Shown: positions 62,407-64,000 of the stretch, piece after piece
Position numbering within the stretch: position 1 is the stretch's first letter
Layout of the letters: the number at the start of each line of letters is the position of its first letter
Source of the DNA: Afipia felis ATCC 53690
GTDB taxonomy: Bacteria > Pseudomonadota > Alphaproteobacteria > Rhizobiales > Xanthobacteraceae
Assembly: GCF_000314735.2 (NCBI RefSeq)
Contig: NZ_KB375270.1
Span: 806,001 to 870,000 of the forward strand
Direction: 5' to 3'
DNA length: 64,000 nt
Program-made: the position numbers and the translations under genes
Notes under the pieces: generated by a model
Told to the model about the DNA's origin: nothing
Seen by the model: only the letters and a program-made list of their open reading frames with translations
Database searches by the model: none

Positions 62407-63654
62407 TCAAGGTGGCCCTCGCCGGCCCCGTTGTTGTTTACGCGGCGCAAGATCCTGCGTCGGCGTATTGTCGTTGCTGCCGATCACCACCTTCGAGCCG
62501 TCCGAGAGATTGGCGAAGCCGGTCGTGACCACCTTGTCGGTCGGCGACAAGCCGCTGGCGATCACCGCGGTGTTCTCGTCCTGCTGGGTCACGATGACGG
62601 CCTTGGCGGTGACGGTGTTGTTCTCACCGATGACATAGCTGAACGTGCCCGACGGGCCGCGCTGTACGGCGGAGGTCGGCACCGTCAGCGCCTGCGGCAG
62701 GGTTTCGACCTTGAGACGGACGTTGACGAACTGTCCCGGCCAAAGCTGGTGGTTCGGGTTCGGGAATTCCGCCTTCACCTTGACGGTGCCGGTTGTCGGA
62801 TCGACCTGATTGTCGATGGTGCGCATCACGCCGGTATCGACGACCGTGCGCCCGTTATTGCCGAACACATCGACGGCGAGCGTGCCCTTGGCAGCGGCCG
62901 CGTTGACGCGGTTGATCTCCTGCTGCGGCAGGCTGAACTGAACCGCGATCGGCTGCAACTGTGTGAGTACCACGACCCCCGTCGTGTCTGAGGCATGCAC
63001 GATGTTGCCCGGGTCGACCTGACGCAGGCCGGTGCGGCCCGCGAGCGGCGCCACGATCTTGGTGTAACCGAGGGTCGCCTGTGCGTTGTCGATGGCCGCC
63101 TGATCGGACTGCACCAACGCTTCGAGTTGGGCGACGGTCGCCTTCTGGGTATCTGCCTGCTGCGCCGAACCAGCCTTCGAGGCGGCGAGTTGCTCGTAGC
63201 GTTTCAGGTCGATCCGCGCGTTCGCAAGCTGCGCCGAGTCCTGCGCCTTCTTGGCGACGGCCTGATCGTATTGCGCCTGATAGATGACCGGATCGATCTC
63301 GGCGAGTATGTCACCTGCCGCGACGTCCTGCCCTTCGATGAAATTGACCTTCAGCAGTTTGCCGTCCACCTGTGCGCGCACGGTCACGGTGTTCAGTGCC
63401 CGCACCATGCCGACGCCATTGAGATAAACCGGCACGTCCTCGACCTTGGGAGTAGCGGCGAGCACTGGGACCGCCAGATCCGGCCGCGTACGCGCTACAT
63501 CCTTCCCGCCGAAGAAATGCGACCAGGCGAGCCAGCCGAGCCCGGCTACGATCACGAGACCGATGAACAGTGACACCGTGCGACGCCGCGCACCGGCAGC
63601 GATCCTCGTGACGCCCTCGCCCACCTTACTGTCCTCGCCTGGCTTAAAGAGCAT
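62407..63654 (-). CDS. RND periplasmic adaptor (MdtA-like membrane fusion protein)
   Basis: The 415-residue protein bridges the permeases and the outer-membrane channel. An N-terminal membrane anchor (about residues 27-47) precedes the lipoyl/barrel-sandwich halves VTVRAQVDGKLLKVNFIEGQ and IVAPLAGRTGLRQVDPGN. A helical hairpin of about 80 residues lies between them. The barrel and membrane-proximal domains follow with GTVKVKAEFPNPNHQLWPGQ and VPTSAVQRGPSGTFSYVI. The C-terminal tail is basic. It overlaps the outer-membrane factor by 11 bases and ends 10 bases before the permease start, so the genes form one operon. Confidence 0.93.
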   Translation of the reverse strand: MLFKPGEDSKVGEGVTRIAAGARRRTVSLFIGLVIVAGLGWLAWSHFFGGKDVARTRPDLAVPVLAATPKVEDVPVYLNGVGMVRALNTVTVRAQVDGKLLKVNFIEGQDVAAGDILAEIDPVIYQAQYDQAVAKKAQDSAQLANARIDLKRYEQLAASKAGSAQQADTQKATVAQLEALVQSDQAAIDNAQATLGYTKIVAPLAGRTGLRQVDPGNIVHASDTTGVVVLTQLQPIAVQFSLPQQEINRVNAAAAKGTLAVDVFGNNGRTVVDTGVMRTIDNQVDPTTGTVKVKAEFPNPNHQLWPGQFVNVRLKVETLPQALTVPTSAVQRGPSGTFSYVIGENNTVTAKAVIVTQQDENTAVIASGLSPTDKVVTTGFANLSDGSKVVIGSNDNTPTQDLAPRKQQRGRRGPP

Positions 63655-64000
63655 TTGTCGGCCCCGTTGTGGTCAACACTGTCTGTGGCTCCCATCCGCC
63701 CCCGAGGGCTGAAAACAGGCTGACATAGGATTGCAGCCACGCCAGTTGCACTTGCTGCAAGGTGTCTTCCGCCTGGAATAAGGTCTGCTGCGTATTTAGC
63801 ACGGTGACGATGTCGGCGGTGCCCGCCTGCAACTGCTTTTCGGACAGTTCGAACGCCCGCCGGGACGACGCTACCACGATGCGCTGCAGCCGCAGCCGGT
63901 CCGCGGTCTGCTTGACGGCATCGAGCGCCGTATCAACATCGGAAAACGCCGAGATCACTGTCTTTCGATAGGTCTGTAACAACTCGTCCTGCTGCGCCTT
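63644..64000 (-). CDS. Outer-membrane efflux factor (OprM/NodT type), C-terminal fragment cut by window edge
   Basis: The visible 118 codons are the C-terminal end of an OEP-type channel; the start lies to the right of the window. SAFSDVDTALDAVKQTADR, FELSEKQLQAGTADIVTVL and NTQQTLFQAEDTLQQVQLAW are the helical repeat signatures of the last OEP half. YVSLFSALGGGWEPQ near the end is typical of NodT-family efflux factors. It is the first gene of the RND operon and overlaps the adaptor start by 11 bases. It is a different channel from the TolC-like protein at 50592. Confidence 0.9.
   Translation of the reverse strand, partial: KAQQDELLQTYRKTVISAFSDVDTALDAVKQTADRLRLQRIVVASSRRAFELSEKQLQAGTADIVTVLNTQQTLFQAEDTLQQVQLAWLQSYVSLFSALGGGWEPQTVLTTTGPTNAL

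Noticed and set aside
1..64000. CRISPR arrays, insertion sequences, integrases and rRNA genes
   Set aside because: No spaced short repeats, no transposase or integrase motifs and no rRNA sequence were seen on either strand by reading.

Overview
The window looks like the chromosome of an alphaproteobacterium of the Bradyrhizobium/Afipia/Rhodopseudomonas/Nitrobacter group. The support is gene content and order, not a database match: high-GC codon use, a fused ispDF, a dusB-ntrB-ntrC-ntrY-ntrX run leading to hfq-hflX, and a valS / PopZ-like / tolC / isoaspartyl methyltransferase block. I cannot name the genus from the sequence alone.

Positions 1-8098 (all minus strand) hold a secretion and sugar cassette. 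A membrane-anchored SDR, a DegT-type sugar aminotransferase and a PglC-like phosphoglycosyl transferase precede a 1376-residue repeat protein. That protein is followed by the first 86 codons of a HlyB-type type I secretion ABC transporter, cut by the window edge. A 1.2-kb stretch with no recognisable gene separates this cassette from the next locus.

Positions 9306-30849 are a Wzx/Wzy-type exopolysaccharide locus. A minus-strand arm carries an ExoY-like phosphoglycosyl transferase, ManC, an FkbM methyltransferase and UDP-glucose dehydrogenase. A plus-strand arm carries a tail-anchored small protein, a metallophosphatase, a Wza-like exporter, a beta-barrel protein, a Wzc-like tyrosine kinase, a Wzy-like polymerase, a glycosyltransferase, an acyltransferase and a Wzx flippase. 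A Tat-exported GH10 glycanase on the opposite strand, a WecG-family and two GT4 glycosyltransferases, a small secreted protein and a sugar methyltransferase complete it. GDP-mannose and UDP-glucuronate supply plus a GumM/GumH-like enzyme set suggest a mannose- and uronate-containing, acylated and perhaps methylated polymer of the xanthan/acetan kind (inference).

Positions 30860-52871 are housekeeping: queC, mazG, hflX, hfq, a D-amino acid aminotransferase, ntrX, ntrY, ntrC, ntrB, dusB, ispDF, cinA, a Coq10/RatA-like protein, lipA, a 3-methyladenine glycosylase, valS, a PopZ-like polar protein, a TolC-like channel and an isoaspartyl methyltransferase. Several starts and stops overlap by 1-11 bases, which suggests translational coupling.

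Positions 53055-56091 contain a small conserved-looking protein, tRNA-Cys(GCA), tRNA-Asn(GTT), an orphan TylF-like methyltransferase, a strong terminator, a Gly/His-rich secreted protein and a DTW-domain tRNA-modification enzyme. Positions 56140-64000 are a four-gene RND efflux operon (outer-membrane factor, adaptor and two different permeases), whose first gene runs off the right edge.

The most unusual parts are the SDR/aminotransferase/PGT cassette beside the duplicated type I secretion substrate, and the GH10 enzyme inside the exopolysaccharide locus.
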